This document shows positions 43,501-52,000 of a stretch of 64,000 nucleotides of DNA, one piece after another; the stretch's first letter is position 1; each line of letters opens with the position of its first letter. Origin of the DNA: a bacterium SCSIO 12741 (GTDB taxonomy: Bacteria > Bacteroidota > Bacteroidia > Flavobacteriales_G > Salibacteraceae). Location: NCBI GenBank assembly GCA_024398055.1, contig CP073749.1:682001-746000 (forward strand), in the 5' to 3' direction. The translations under genes and the position numbers were made by a program. The notes beneath the pieces are model-generated. The model had not been told where the DNA came from. It ran no database searches and was given only the letters and a program-made list of their open reading frames with translations.

Positions 43501-45732
43501 ACTTCATCAGGAGCTTACAAAGACACCGTGATGAACTCGATGAATTGTGACTCTATTATCACTTTGAATTTGACCATCAATAAGTCAACTTCTTCTTCTC
43601 TGGCGGCGACGGCTTGTGATACCTACACTTGGGCACAGAACAGCATGACTTACACTGCATCAGGAGCTTACAAAGACACGGTGATGAATTCTGTGAATTG
43701 TGACTCTATTATCACCTTGAATTTGACCATCAATAAGTCAACTTCTTCCTCCGTGGCCGTGACTGCTTGTGATACCTACACCTGGGCGCAGAACAGCATG
43801 ACTTACACCGCTTCTGGTGCTTACAAAGACACGGTGATGAATTCTGTGAATTGTGACTCTATTATCACCTTGAATTTGACCATCAACAAGTCAACTTCTT
43901 CGTCTCTGGCTGTTACTGCTTGTGACACCTACACCTGGGCTCAGAACAGCATGACTTACACCGCCTCCGGTGCCTACAAAGACACCGTGATGAACTCGGT
44001 GAACTGTGATTCTATTATCACCTTGAATTTGACCATCAATAAGTCAACTTCTTCTTCCCTGGCAGTGACTGCTTGTGACACTTATACCTGGGCGCAGAAC
44101 AGCATGACTTACACTGCATCAGGAGCCTACAAAGACACCGTGATGAACTCGGTGAACTGTGATTCTATTATCACTTTGAATTTGACCATCAATAAGTCAA
44201 CTTCTTCTTCCCTGGCGGTTACTGCTTGTGACACCTATACCTGGGCGCAGAACAGCATGACTTACACCGCCTCCGGTGCCTACAAAGACACCGTGATGAA
44301 CTCGGTGAACTGTGATTCCATTATCACTTTGAATTTGACCATCAATAAGTCAACTTCTTCGTCCTTGGCAGTGACCGCTTGTGATACTTACACTTGGTCG
44401 CAGAATAACATGACGTATACTGCATCAGGAGCCTACAAAGACACCGTGATGAACTCGGTGAACTGTGATTCCATTATTACTTTGAATTTGACCATCAATA
44501 AGTCAACTTCTTCGTCCTTGGCAGTGACTGCTTGTGACACTTATACCTGGGCGCAGAACAGCATGACTTACACTGCATCAGGAGCCTACAAAGACACCGT
44601 GATGAACTCGGTGAACTGCGATTCCATCATTACTTTGAATTTGACCATCAATAAGTCAACTTCTTCGTCCTTGGCAGTGACTGCTTGTGATACCTACACT
44701 TGGGTGCAGAATAGCATGACATACACCGCTTCCGGGTCATACAATGACACCATTATGAATGCGGCAAATTGTGATTCGATTATTACCCTTAATCTGACCA
44801 TTAATAAGTCCACCGCTTCTTCTGTGTCAGTCACCACATGTGACTCGTATACCTGGGCTCAGAACAACATGACTTATACTGTATCGGGTAATTATTCGGA
44901 TACTGTGGTAAATGCTAATAAATGTGACTCCATCATTACTTTGAACCTGACCATTAATCCTTCTGTCGGATCATCGGTATCAGTTTCTTCCTGTGAGGAG
45001 TACACCTGGGCACAAACGGGAATGACTTACACGTCAAGCGGATCTTACACGGACACCCTGAGCACTTCTCTTGGATGCGATTCGGTATTGACCCTGAACC
45101 TGACCATTTTGAAAAAGAGTCTTGCTACCGTAAAGGACACCTCCTGCCTGAGCTATATCTGGGCGCTCAATGGTCAAACCTATACCCAATCGGGAACCTA
45201 TATCGATACAGTAATGAATCAAGCGGGTTGTGACTCGATCGTTACACTGGAACTGATTATTGACACAGTGAACGTAACCGTAACTCAAAATGACCTATCG
45301 CTTGAAGCTCAATTGAGCGGTGCCTCCTACCAATGGATGACTTGCGGTGCCGGCTTTAACCCCATTGCCGGAGCGACAGGACAATCGTACACCGTTATTA
45401 GCAATGGAGACTATGCTGTAGAAATCACTCAAAATGGATGTGCGGATACAAGCGACTGTTTATCCATCAATTACGTAGGACTGGAAAATGAGGTGCGAAC
45501 CTCCAACAACTTTAAATTGTTTCCTAATCCAACAACGGGAAGAATAACTTTATTCTTTTCGGAAATCCCTCAAATAGGCGAGCCCATCACCGTCTACAAC
45601 CTGAATGGCAAACAGGTTATGTGGGTTCAGCCTGAGGCTAACGAAGAGGTAATAGACCTTAGTGAGCTAGGTAATGGTCTTTACTTTATTCGTTATCAAA
45701 ATCAGTTTGAGCGAATTATTCTTAACCGCTAA
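40516..45732 (+). CDS. giant T9SS adhesin with LamG, SprB-type and 51-aa repeats
   Basis: 1738 aa. A signal peptide (LLALSLLFVFQWSNAQ) is followed by beta-sandwich regions and a DUF1573/ASPM-like domain near 375-480 (VSVGDSLTQTFTLINNGSGTLNFSSPI). A laminin-G-like lectin domain lies at about 480-710 (FDGGNDYIEIADDTTLDFSHAFTVEAWIKPDG). Two SprB-type repeats come next (about 715-870). Then there are 14 units of 51 residues with two Cys each (ACDTYTW...NCDSIITLNLTIN), nine of them nearly identical. A T9SS sorting domain closes it (FKLFPNPTTGRITLFF). This is a long surface stalk, probably for attachment or gliding. It is the only gene between the HTCS regulator and its terminator, so likely controlled by it. 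Confidence 0.9.
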   Translation: MNGMVLRGLLALSLLFVFQWSNAQFKVNTITRNSPSTQNTLDSNFQFNITFSHRALQLDTGDLSLNGGIAAKSKINSVKYVGGTSYLVDVKTTDTSSGTLGLDIKGVDGSGSNNIIQGNLQLDQQSLAKIQITDSKVFGQSFIPATSGKLVDIVVRTGIGHTYNGNGTMELITGEGYGGTVIASQVISVDQSHSEKTYTFSSPAVVSAGSKYTMRFNFPNAPTNSTAFSAQVGANYPGGYLYQSSILASADLYFKTYIHTGPDVPLTSTLPTVDETYQFVVCKLAALITKNSETSCMGTGGSATATASKGNISYSYLWDNGDTSASSSKLLYGTNSITVTDAYGCSVSKSITMGSSCSLLIKGNNQWITLGDTTPTPTDKTDLGPVSVGDSLTQTFTLINNGSGTLNFSSPITLTGSHANLFSIAQAPASTVNAGDSTSFSIRFKPNALGTFKVTVNIPNSSTDANPYTFSIQGQGSHSGFNFDGGNDYIEIADDTTLDFSHAFTVEAWIKPDGAQTSGILTKFGNGASNRSWALLLLSSGKLELSVSNNGNSETYFNSASSVNLGFWNHVVFRFDSTKMEVFINGVKDLNSQTVSGSIFNSSSPVLIGARDNGSVGLNYRGDMDEVRLWSVARPDTAILNSRNCELSGSETGLVAYYNFNQGIPNGNNAGASLVDQSTKNNDGTFQNASLTGSSSNFVTGAITHVAGPCAVPLSTSLTISQAILCNGNSNGSIMATVNGGIPPYTYAWSNGSTTATANNVVAGKYWVTVTDNNGVSSAHTQTLIDSIIITEPSKLTATLVVDSNVSCYGELDGGLTASATGGTAGYSYAWSNGATSASITGVAAGSYKVTVSDANACIDTISGIITQPSLLASADTLEKCVSYTWPSTGISYTQSGIYKDTLQASNGCDSIITLNLTINQPSSSSLAVTACDTYTWAQNSMTYTASGAYKDTVMNSVNCDSIITLNLTINKSTSSSLAATACDTYTWAQNSMTYTSSGAYKDTVMNSMNCDSIITLNLTINKSTSSSLAATACDTYTWAQNSMTYTASGAYKDTVMNSVNCDSIITLNLTINKSTSSSVAVTACDTYTWAQNSMTYTASGAYKDTVMNSVNCDSIITLNLTINKSTSSSLAVTACDTYTWAQNSMTYTASGAYKDTVMNSVNCDSIITLNLTINKSTSSSLAVTACDTYTWAQNSMTYTASGAYKDTVMNSVNCDSIITLNLTINKSTSSSLAVTACDTYTWAQNSMTYTASGAYKDTVMNSVNCDSIITLNLTINKSTSSSLAVTACDTYTWSQNNMTYTASGAYKDTVMNSVNCDSIITLNLTINKSTSSSLAVTACDTYTWAQNSMTYTASGAYKDTVMNSVNCDSIITLNLTINKSTSSSLAVTACDTYTWVQNSMTYTASGSYNDTIMNAANCDSIITLNLTINKSTASSVSVTTCDSYTWAQNNMTYTVSGNYSDTVVNANKCDSIITLNLTINPSVGSSVSVSSCEEYTWAQTGMTYTSSGSYTDTLSTSLGCDSVLTLNLTILKKSLATVKDTSCLSYIWALNGQTYTQSGTYIDTVMNQAGCDSIVTLELIIDTVNVTVTQNDLSLEAQLSGASYQWMTCGAGFNPIAGATGQSYTVISNGDYAVEITQNGCADTSDCLSINYVGLENEVRTSNNFKLFPNPTTGRITLFFSEIPQIGEPITVYNLNGKQVMWVQPEANEEVIDLSELGNGLYFIRYQNQFERIILNR
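43282..44658 (+). repeat. nine tandem 153-bp coding repeats
   Basis: Units start every 153 bp (43282, 43435, 43588 ... 44506) and encode 51 residues each with only a few differences. Diverged units continue on both sides. The in-frame length means that gain or loss of a unit changes stalk length without breaking the gene. Confidence 0.9.
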
Positions 45733-45753
45733 CATGTTAGACAAACTGATTGG

Positions 45754-45783
45754 AAAGCCCGGAATTATCCGGGCTTTTTTTTT
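45754..45783 (+). terminator. intrinsic terminator of the adhesin gene
   Basis: A perfect 10-bp stem AAAGCCCGGA / TCCGGGCTTT with ATTA loop ends in a long T-run, 22 bp after the stop at 45732. Confidence 0.85.
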
Positions 45784-45979
45784 GCTTTCAATTCTCCTAA
45801 AAGCATTCTACCGATAAAAGAATTAATTCATCGGGAGCTGACCTTCGTCCTTTTCTGATCGTTAAGCTTTAGCTATTTTCGCTCCCTGTTGGATTCGAAA
45901 TAAGGAGAGATTTCGAAAAACAAACAGGATCAATTATTCCAATTTGAAACGATCATCGCTTGGTGCGAGCGTATAGCTT

Positions 45980-47935
45980 ATGAAATTATTTCGTGTTTTT
46001 CTAAGCCTAACCTTTATAACTGTTTTTCCCTTATTTATTCATGCCCAAATTGACTCCCTCGAGCAAATGCGAGTGGAACAACTTCTGATCACTCAACGGT
46101 TTGATTCCGCCCGGATTTATACAGAAGATTGGGACCTAAACCAGGCAAGTGATTACCAAAAATCGCTGCGAGAGCTGGCGGTTAACGAAGAACTCGACTA
46201 TGAACCCTTTCATAGCTTCGTTACCAAAATGAGCACCCGAGCCTACATTCAAACTTCAAGCCTGGACAGTTTTATTCAATCGAAGCTAAAGGTACCTTCT
46301 TCTAAGGAGTCGATTAATATTGATTGGATTGACATCCAGTTTTATTATACCCAAAGTTTTCGCAATAGCGCCAATCTTAAGCAGGCCAATATTGAAAATG
46401 AGAAGATCCTGAATTACCTCAACCAATTTGATGAATCGGATGAAGGGTATACGCACGGAATCATTAAGTACAACATTCATCAAATCGTATCGGCTCTTAT
46501 CCAAAAGGATATTGAAAAAGGGAAACTTCTCTGTGAAGAGAACACCCAAAGAGCGATTGGGATTAAAGACACCAATTTGATCATCGCTTGTCAATATCAC
46601 CTCTGCGATTTCATAATGCTAGAAGGCGACCTTCAAGGGTATATCGACATTAGCCGTAAGTGTTTTGAAATGGATCAGGCCATGAAATCCAAGAGTCAGT
46701 ACTTCCATGCCAACGTGATTCATTTGGTAGATGCCTTGATTTATGCCGGAGACCCTGATGGCGACGTACTGGACTTGCTGGATATCCTATACAATCATCC
46801 TCGAATAAGACCTGACAGCTATACCCTTTACGCTAAATATGTAGCTCGTTTTCCTCCGGGTTCTCCTGAGGTAAACAATCTACTGGAAAAAATGGGGCAT
46901 AGTAGCCTGGAAGAATTTGCTGATGAATCTTTTAAGATCAGTAAGAAGGCTCATAACCTGAATGATCAATACCACATGGTCCAGGAGCTTTCAAGGCTTC
47001 TGATCGCCCATGGATCGATTGAAAAGGGAATTTACTTCAAGGATCTCAGCATCCAGCTTACTCAGGAGATGTACGGCGAAGAAATGTCCAAGGCTTTGTC
47101 TGAAAATGAAATCAATCAGGTTCGCATAGAGAAGGAACACGAAGTGGCTCTTGAAAAACAGAAAGCCAATCTCTACAGTATTATTGCCGCTTTGATTGCA
47201 GGATTGTTGCTTTTGACGATATGGCTATTTGTTCGCCAGCAAAAACAAAACCGGCTCCTCCGTTCCAAGAATGAAGAGATTAGCCAACAAAAGGATGCCA
47301 TTGCCAAACGTGAGGAGGAAAAAGCCCTTCTATTAAAAGAGGTACACCACCGGGTGAAAAACAACTTTCAAATGGTTTCCAGCTTGCTGGAATTGCAGAG
47401 TCGTGGAATTGAAGATGATCGAGCTCGTGAGTTGGCCGAAGAAGGAAAAAACCGGGTCAAGTCGATGGCCTTGATTCATCAACGGCTCTACCAAAACGAC
47501 GACCTACTCATCTATTTTGATGAGTACATCAACAAGCTGGTAACTGAGATTGCAGCCATGTATGACCACGAACACAAGGCCCAGGTTAAGGTAGACATTC
47601 CGTCCATCAGTTTTGACATTGATACCGCTATCCCATTGGGGCTTATTGTAAATGAATTGGTCACCAATGCTTTTAAATATGGCATGACCGAAGATTCTAA
47701 AAATCTGGAAGTTAGAATCGAAAAACACTCCAATGACTCCTACCTTCTGAAGGTAAAAGATTCGGGTAAAGGGTTATCAAAGAACTTTGACCCTCAAAAA
47801 GCAAAAAGCCTGGGTCTGAGGCTGGTACGAAGTTTATCTAAGCAGCTTCAGGGAAGCGTTCAATACACCTACGAAGCCGGAAGCGCATTTAAGGTCCTGT
47901 TCAAGGATAGCGATATGCGCCGCCAAGTTCAATGA
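45980..47935 (+). CDS. HisKA_2-family sensor kinase 3
   Basis: 651 aa. A signal peptide (LFRVFLSLTFITVFPLFIHAQ) is followed by a helical, TPR-like periplasmic region (about 25-395) and one membrane helix (IIAALIAGLLLLTIWLFV). A coiled linker and a HisKA_2 dimerisation domain follow with 'LLLKEVHHRVKNNFQMVSSLLELQS' (His456/His457, phosphoacceptor). The HATPase domain has 'IPLGLIVNELVTNAFKYGM' and 'VKDSGKGL'. HisKA_2 kinases normally phosphorylate partners such as the regulator directly downstream. An AACAGGATC word at 45923 is identical to the one in putative operator F. Confidence 0.9.
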   Translation: MKLFRVFLSLTFITVFPLFIHAQIDSLEQMRVEQLLITQRFDSARIYTEDWDLNQASDYQKSLRELAVNEELDYEPFHSFVTKMSTRAYIQTSSLDSFIQSKLKVPSSKESINIDWIDIQFYYTQSFRNSANLKQANIENEKILNYLNQFDESDEGYTHGIIKYNIHQIVSALIQKDIEKGKLLCEENTQRAIGIKDTNLIIACQYHLCDFIMLEGDLQGYIDISRKCFEMDQAMKSKSQYFHANVIHLVDALIYAGDPDGDVLDLLDILYNHPRIRPDSYTLYAKYVARFPPGSPEVNNLLEKMGHSSLEEFADESFKISKKAHNLNDQYHMVQELSRLLIAHGSIEKGIYFKDLSIQLTQEMYGEEMSKALSENEINQVRIEKEHEVALEKQKANLYSIIAALIAGLLLLTIWLFVRQQKQNRLLRSKNEEISQQKDAIAKREEEKALLLKEVHHRVKNNFQMVSSLLELQSRGIEDDRARELAEEGKNRVKSMALIHQRLYQNDDLLIYFDEYINKLVTEIAAMYDHEHKAQVKVDIPSISFDIDTAIPLGLIVNELVTNAFKYGMTEDSKNLEVRIEKHSNDSYLLKVKDSGKGLSKNFDPQKAKSLGLRLVRSLSKQLQGSVQYTYEAGSAFKVLFKDSDMRRQVQ

Positions 47936-47966
47936 CCTTTACTAAATATCAAGAAAACAACAGTTG

Positions 47967-47996
47967 ACAACAGATTCCATATACTTCATAACAGGA
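47967..47996 (+). promoter_or_regulatory. putative LytTR operator, site F
   Basis: ACAACAGAT (47967-47975) and ATAACAGGA (47988-47996) have a 21-bp period, 56 bp before ATG 48052. A further ACAACAG word at 47957 is 10 bp away. The words match site G upstream of the SprB-repeat gene. The repeat core is only 5-6 bp, so chance cannot be excluded for F alone. Confidence 0.45.
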
Positions 47997-48051
47997 TCGA
48001 CACAAATACTTCGATCGGATGAACTATGGACTAATTTTGAGCCGAATTGGT

Positions 48052-48777
48052 ATGAGTAAAGTACGCGTATTAGTCGTTGAGGATGAGGCAATTATTGCTC
48101 AAGACATCCAAGACACCTTAGAAGATTTGGGGTACGAGGTATTCGAACCTGCCAATACCTATACCGAAGCGGTAGAATTGTTGGAAACCGTTCAACCCGA
48201 CATCGCCATCTTGGATATCCGTCTGGCCGGGCAAAAAAGTGGTGTAGACATTGCCAATCATATCAATGAAAACTACCACTTCCCTTTTATCTTTTTGTCT
48301 TCCAATACCGATAAGCTAACCTTGGACGAAGCCAAAAAAGTGGAGCCGCTGGCTTATTTGGTAAAACCCTTTAGTAAAGACGAACTATACACTTCCATTG
48401 AATTGGCTCTCTATAATTTTTCCAAGAGTCAGGAAAAGTTTTTAGATCCAGAAAGTTTGATCATCAAGGATGCCCTATTTATCAAGGACAACCGTGTATT
48501 TTCAAGGATCAACTTTTGCGACATTCTGTATTTAAGAAGCGACCATGTATACTTAGACATCTATTTAAAAAATGACAAAAAGCAAAGTGTTCGGGGAGGG
48601 CTCAACACCTATATAAATAAGCTAAGCCCATCATTCTTCCGAACCCACCGAAGTTGTATTGTCAACCTCGAATACCTGGAAGCCGTTAATCACAACAATG
48701 TGGTTATCAACGGAGAGGAATTACCCATTGGTAAAAAACAACGAGATGACCTTTTACAAAGGCTAAACCGCGGATAG
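48052..48777 (+). CDS. LytTR-family response regulator 3
   Basis: 241 aa from ATG 48052 (an upstream ATG at 48019 adds 11 residues outside the domain). The receiver domain has Asp11 within 'VVEDE', phosphoacceptor Asp55 in 'IAILDIRLAGQKSG' and Lys in 'YLVKPFSK'. A LytTR domain (about 140-240) follows: 'FSRINFCDILYLRSDHVYLDIYLK' and 'FFRTHRSCIVNLEYLEAVNHNN'. The start of the receiver resembles the GGDEF-less, 'multi-sensor partner' regulators that work with HisKA_2 kinases. It is the partner of kinase 3 and the likely activator of the SprB-repeat adhesin at 49045. Confidence 0.9.
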   Translation: MSKVRVLVVEDEAIIAQDIQDTLEDLGYEVFEPANTYTEAVELLETVQPDIAILDIRLAGQKSGVDIANHINENYHFPFIFLSSNTDKLTLDEAKKVEPLAYLVKPFSKDELYTSIELALYNFSKSQEKFLDPESLIIKDALFIKDNRVFSRINFCDILYLRSDHVYLDIYLKNDKKQSVRGGLNTYINKLSPSFFRTHRSCIVNLEYLEAVNHNNVVINGEELPIGKKQRDDLLQRLNRG

Positions 48778-48925
48778 ACTTACCGGTAATTAAGGAAAGA
48801 ATTTCACTCCAATCGAAAATTAAGCCTTGTATTTTGAAACACTTACCTCGATTTTCTCGTCTTAAGCATGAACAACAAAGCTTAATCTTAAATCTAATTA
48901 TTAATCAAACTGCCCGAAATCATTT

Positions 48926-49009
48926 ATAACATCGAAGGGTAACTCCAGAACAGGCTGATACCTGTACATAACATTTATTTTTTTACCCCTTCACCCCCTT
49001 CTAATTTCG
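48926..49009 (+). promoter_or_regulatory. putative LytTR operator site G and promoter of the SprB-repeat gene
   Basis: Three direct repeats ATAACATCG (48926), AGAACAGGC (48947) and ATAACATTT (48968) follow an exact 21-bp period. They end just before a possible promoter with -7-like TAATTTCG (49002-49009). The ATG is at 49045. The placement directly upstream of the -33 region suits an activator. Confidence 0.5.
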
Positions 49010-49044
49010 CGCTAAACTCTCTAAACAAAAACACCGTAATACAA

Positions 49045-52000
49045 ATGAACACAACACGTTACACACTTATTGCCGCACTGGTCATAGGTTTTATTTTCTT
49101 ATCGTGGGTCCCCATAAAGGCTCAGATAACCTATGACTTTAAATGGGATGTGGGATATTCCTCCCTCGTCGCAGGTGGTACAGACACTGCCGGGCTAGAT
49201 ACCATGGGACCTAACTTTCCTTTTGGAATTCAAAACAGACTTGCCTGCCCCACTGCTGGGGATTTGGATGCTGATGGCTTGATCGACTTTATGATCGCCA
49301 ACCAGCAAGGTCAAATTTTCTTTTATAAAAATGTGGGTACTTCCACCAAGCCACACTGGGGAAGACGTTCTCTGGCCTCTACAGATACCATTAAGATTGG
49401 TAAGGGTCAAAACATTAACCAGCTCCGCCCTACTTTGGCGGATATTGATGGTGATGGCGACCTGGATATGTTGATTGGTTCTCGCTGGCAATACGGTGGA
49501 TCCACCTACAATGCGACCCAAAAGCTGGATGACCTGCACTTCTTCCGAAACATTGGAACCAAGTTTGCTCCGGTTTTCACCCAGGATACCATGCCTGGAT
49601 TAGAAAACCAGCAATGTGCTGAATTTGCCAATCCCACCTTTGTGGATATCGATGCCGATGGTGACCTCGATCTTCAGATATTAGGATCGGACTCCTCTGC
49701 CTTCTTCGAGAATACGGGAACTGCAACAAACCCAACTTTTGTACGCCATTTTAAAAATGCTCCGGGCAACCCACTACATGGTTGGTTCTACCCTAACATG
49801 CTTGTTCCCACTCCAAACTTCTTCGATATGGATGGAGATGGTGACTTAGATCTCACCGTAATTGATGACGGTGGTATTATGTGGACCGTAGAAAATGAAG
49901 GAACGGCTACCGCACCTGATTTTGATTCTTTGACTCTTCAAAGCCCACCTGTAGGAATAGCCGGAGTGGATTTCGGTCAATTCTCGGCACATACCATTGG
50001 AGACTTTAACAACGATGGTGAAATGGACCTTTTTGTGAGTCCATTTACGCCAGTATCGTTTCACTGGTTTAAAGGTGTTTCTTTAGTTACTGGAGTTTCG
50101 GCATCCATTACCACTGACTCTACAGTAAGCTGTAACGCGGATACCGACGCTGGTTTAACAGCTGTAGCTACCGATGGTACAGGTAAGATTTCATACGCTT
50201 GGTCTACCGGTGATACCGTAGCCACCATTACTGGTCTTGGTGCTGGTACCTATACTGTAACCATTACCGATTCATTAACTACTGATTCGGCTTCTGTTAC
50301 CTTAACAGAACCAGCAGTTCTTTCTGCAGCCACCGTGGTTGATTCTAATGTTACTTGTTTCGGATTCTCCGATGGTGGAGCTTCTGCTTCTGCCACGGGT
50401 GGAACGACAAGCTATAACTACGCTTGGAGTAATTCCGCTACCAATGCTTCTATTACTGGAGTTATTGGCGGTAAATACACAGTAACCATTACAGATGCAA
50501 ACGGATGTACCGATACGGCATCAGTGACGATAACCGCTCCAACAGCTCTTACTGCTGCCACGGTAGTGGATTCAAATACAACTTGTAATGGATTCTCAGA
50601 TGGTGGAGCCAGTGCTTCAGCTACCGGAGGAACAGGTGCTTATGGCTATGCTTGGAGCAATGCTGCTACCAACGCCTCGATTACTGGGGTAATTGCTGGA
50701 ACCTATAAAGTAACGATCACGGATGCGAATGGATGTACAGATACTTCTTCCGTATCCATTACAGAACCTGCTCAATTGGTTGCTGCAACTGTGGTTGATT
50801 CAAACATTTCATGTAACACCTTCTCAGATGGTGGAGCTTCTGCTTCCGCTACCGGTGGAACCATGAACTACTCCTACGCCTGGAGCAATGCTGCTACAAA
50901 CGCTTCCATTACCGGAGTTGTAGCTGGAAATTATAAAGTAACCGTAACTGATGCTAACGGATGTACCGATACCGCATCAGCTATGATTACTCAACCTGCT
51001 GTATTGAATGCTGCTGCAGTTATTGATTCAAATATTTCCTGTAACGCCTTATCCGATGGTGGAGCTTCCGCTTCTGCTACTGGAGGAACGATGAACTACT
51101 CCTATGCCTGGAGCAATTCTGCTACAAACGCTTCCATTACCGGAGTTACAGCCGGAACCTATAAGGTAACCGTAACCGATGCCAACGGTTGTACCGATAC
51201 TGCATCTGCTACTATTACTCAACCTGCTGTATTGAACGCAGCTGCTATCGTTGATTCTAACGTTACCTGCTTTGGCTCCTTTGATGGTGGCGCCACGGCT
51301 TCCGCTACTGGTGGAACAATGGCATACAACTATGCTTGGAGCAATTCTGCCACAAACGCTTCCATTACGGGAGTAGTTGCAGGAACCTACAAGGTAACCG
51401 TAACCGATGCAAACGGATGTACTGATACCGCTTCAGCAACTATTGTTGCTCCCACAACTATCGTTGCTGCCTCCGTGGTAGATTCTAATGCCTCCTGTAA
51501 TGCCTTCGCTGACGGTGGAGCGACTGCTTCTGCTACGGGTGGAGCGCTTCCCTATAACTATGTTTGGAGTAATGCAGCAACAAACGCTTCCATCACTGGA
51601 GTGGTTGCTGGAACTTATAAAGTAACGATCACTGATGACAATGGATGTATTGATACTTCTTCTGTTACCATAACTGAGCCGACTCAGTTGGTAGCCGTAG
51701 CTGTGGTTGATTCAAACATTTCATGTAACACCTTCTCAGATGGTGGAGCTTCTGCTTCAGCTACGGGTGGTACACCGAACTATTCATACGCATGGAGCAA
51801 CGCTGGCACTATGGCTTCTATTACAGGAGTAGTTGCCGGAACCTATAAAGTAACCGTAACCGATGGAAACGGATGTACTGATACCGCATCAGCCATGATT
51901 ACTCAACCTGCTGCATTGAATGCTATTGCTGTAGTTGATTCTAACATTTCTTGTAACACCTTCTCAGATGGTGGAGCTTCTGCTTCAGCTACTGGTGGAA

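Noticed and set aside
43282-44658. Regular repeats that could be mistaken for a CRISPR or satellite array
   Set aside because: The 153-bp units are translated without interruption in one adhesin gene and have no spacers of unique sequence; no cas genes are present.
45902-45931. AACAGGATC upstream of kinase 3 as a complete LytTR operator
   Set aside because: The 9-bp word equals one in site F, but no matching word lies 21 bp to either side; kept only as a half-site remark.
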